From: Rickettsiaceae bacterium
Lineage (GTDB): Bacteria > Pseudomonadota > Alphaproteobacteria > Rickettsiales > Rickettsiaceae
Assembly: GCA_022702085.1 (NCBI GenBank)
Contig: JAKONF010000018.1
Span: 1 to 6,447 of the forward strand
DNA: 6,447 bases
Direction of reading: 5' to 3'
Shown piece by piece: positions 4,954 to 6,447 of this stretch. Each line of letters opens with the position of its first letter. The stretch's first letter is position 1. The position numbers were made by a program, and so were the translations under genes. The notes under the pieces were generated by a model. The model worked only from the letters and a program-made list of their open reading frames with translations, was not told the origin of the DNA and made no database searches.

Positions 4954-6420
4954 ATGCCTAATATCAGTTTTAAAGCTCCAGAGAACATTGTATTAAAACC
5001 AGTAATAACTGTTTTTGGCGTTGGAGGAGCTGGAGGAAATGCTGTAAATAACATGATATCTGCAAATTTGCAAGGCGCAAATTTTGTAGTTGCCAATACT
5101 GATGCTCAATCATTAGAACATTCTTTATGTGAAAATAGAATTCAGTTAGGAGCTGCAATTACTAAAGGACTTGGAGCAGGAGCAGCACCTGAGGTCGGCG
5201 CAGCTGCCGCCGAAGAGTCAGCCGATGAGATCAGAAGTTACCTTGAAGGTAGCAATATGGTTTTTGTTACTGCTGGCATGGGAGGTGGTACAGGTACTGG
5301 CGCGGGTCCTGTGATTGCAAAAATCGCCAAAGAACTTGGCATACTCACTGTAGGAGTAGTTACTACACCTTTTGATTTCGAAGGCGGAAGACGCAAAGAA
5401 ATAGCGCAAAGTGGCTTGACGCAATTATATAAGCACGTAGATACTTTGATTGTCATTCCAAATCAAAATCTATTCAGAATTGCTAACGAAAGAACTACTC
5501 TTACGGATGCTTTTAAAATGGCTGATGATGTATTACATGCAGGCGTTAGAGGGGTTACTGATTTGATGATTATGCCTGGCTTAATTAACTTGGATTTTGC
5601 AGATATTCGCACTGTAATGAGCGAGATGGGTAAAGCGATGATGGGCACTGGCGAAGCTTCTGGTGAAGATAGAGCTACAAAAGCTGCTGAAGCTGCTATT
5701 GCCAATCCATTACTAGCCCAGGGCTCAGTCAAAGGAGCAAGAGGTGTTTTAATTAATATTACCGGTGGTAATGATATGACTTTATTCGAAGTTGATATCG
5801 CAGCTAATAGAATACGCAATGAAGTAGGTTATAATGGCGCTAATATAATTTTTGGTTCTACCTTTAATCCAGCTCTAGATGGTATTATCAGAGTATCAGT
5901 AGTAGCTACTGGTATTGATGCAGAGCAAGTAAATGACAAAGATATCAGCAAAAATATAGCTTCATTCACTGAAGATCACAAAATAGATAACAAACCTGTA
6001 ATAAATCAATTAATAGAAGAAGAAGTTCCAACTTTTGGAGAATATAATTTACAATTTAATAATAATTTGACTGAGGATACCACTCAAGCTGATCAAAATT
6101 CAAGCGATAATAATCTTCATATACCTTCCAGTGCTATACCTAGTGTTTCAGAAAAATTAAACGTAGATAATAATATCAACAATCCATACCAACAAGCTCA
6201 AGTGAATAGAGTAGCTGAAGTGAATATTCCTAAGCATAATATAAACCAAAATAATAACAATAAACCTGGTTTATTTAGTAAGATGTGGAATTCACTGACT
6301 AATAATGATGATAAGACTAATAATCATAATAGTAAAAATAATCATCATGTAAGTCCCAAAATTGAGAGTAATGTGAATCCGAAAGACATTCCATCTTATT
6401 TTCGAAAACCAAAAAGCTAA
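4954..6420 (+). CDS. ftsZ: Cell division protein FtsZ
   Basis: Tubulin-like GTPase that polymerises at midcell into the cytokinetic ring and recruits the division machinery. The 488-residue product is complete. The GTPase/polymerisation core spans about 14-322: [14 protein letters not shown] (21-34), NTDAQSL (48-54), the tubulin signature GGGTGTG (110-116), TTPFDFEG (137-144), and the T7 loop [11 protein letters not shown] (212-222), where Asp214 and Asp217 correspond to the residues that complete the GTPase site of the neighbouring subunit. Residues from about 325 to 476 form a long linker rich in Asn and Asp, carrying one short amphipathic segment [13 protein letters not shown] (438-450). 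The last residues, [11 protein letters not shown] (478-488), match the conserved C-terminal peptide that binds membrane anchors such as FtsA. The core is highly conserved; the linker is low complexity and uses AAT codons heavily. The ATG has a plausible ACGGA site. MipZ, its spatial inhibitor, is encoded about 1.1 kb upstream on the same strand. Confidence 0.98.
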   Translation: MPNISFKAPENIVLKPVITVFGVGGAGGNAVNNMISANLQGANFVVANTDAQSLEHSLCENRIQLGAAITKGLGAGAAPEVGAAAAEESADEIRSYLEGSNMVFVTAGMGGGTGTGAGPVIAKIAKELGILTVGVVTTPFDFEGGRRKEIAQSGLTQLYKHVDTLIVIPNQNLFRIANERTTLTDAFKMADDVLHAGVRGVTDLMIMPGLINLDFADIRTVMSEMGKAMMGTGEASGEDRATKAAEAAIANPLLAQGSVKGARGVLINITGGNDMTLFEVDIAANRIRNEVGYNGANIIFGSTFNPALDGIIRVSVVATGIDAEQVNDKDISKNIASFTEDHKIDNKPVINQLIEEEVPTFGEYNLQFNNNLTEDTTQADQNSSDNNLHIPSSAIPSVSEKLNVDNNINNPYQQAQVNRVAEVNIPKHNINQNNNNKPGLFSKMWNSLTNNDDKTNNHNSKNNHHVSPKIESNVNPKDIPSYFRKPKS

Positions 6421-6447
6421 TATTTAACGCAAAAAATTTTGACTAAG

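Noticed and set aside
4970..5456. Minus-strand frames of 62, 68 and 72 codons over the start of ftsZ
   Set aside because: All overlap each other or the conserved GTPase core and are explained as shadows of it.
5463..5819. 118-codon open frame on the minus strand inside ftsZ
   Set aside because: It is fully antisense to the most conserved part of ftsZ, its residues mirror the sense codons, and it matches no family I recognise.

Overview
The window looks like chromosomal core sequence from an AT-rich alphaproteobacterium, most likely an intracellular lineage of the Rickettsiales or a similar reduced genome. Three things point there. MipZ, the division-site regulator typical of Alphaproteobacteria, is present. 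MnmA and FtsZ carry alphaproteobacterial sequence signatures. Intergenic DNA is very AT-rich and codons end mostly in A or T. Order, family or species cannot be fixed from this sequence alone.

Layout from left to right. Minus strand: the first 24 codons of a probable amino-acid permease (runs off the left edge), preceded in the same direction by mnmA, a tRNA-U34 thiolase; the two probably form one transcript. Next is a 325-base divergent intergenic region with several short AT-rich palindromes. Plus strand: pepA (M17 leucyl aminopeptidase), followed three bases after its stop by mipZ (ParA-type ATPase that positions the division ring). Minus strand, convergent with mipZ: a SURF1-family cytochrome oxidase assembly protein. 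Then a 345-base divergent intergenic region holding the probable ftsZ promoter, and on the plus strand a complete ftsZ with a long Asn-rich linker and C-terminal peptide. The last 27 bases hold no supported feature.

Functionally, MipZ and FtsZ are regulator and target in the same process (placing the cytokinetic ring), and they lie about 1.1 kb apart. MnmA acts in translation fidelity, PepA in peptide turnover, and SURF1 in aerobic respiration through a heme-copper oxidase. I found no mobile element, CRISPR array, tRNA, rRNA, phage gene or defence system, and no evidence for a new multi-gene system. The points worth a second look are small: the in-frame pepA-TAG-mipZ junction, an altered M17 signature in PepA, short motifs shared by the two divergent intergenic regions, and the low-complexity FtsZ linker.
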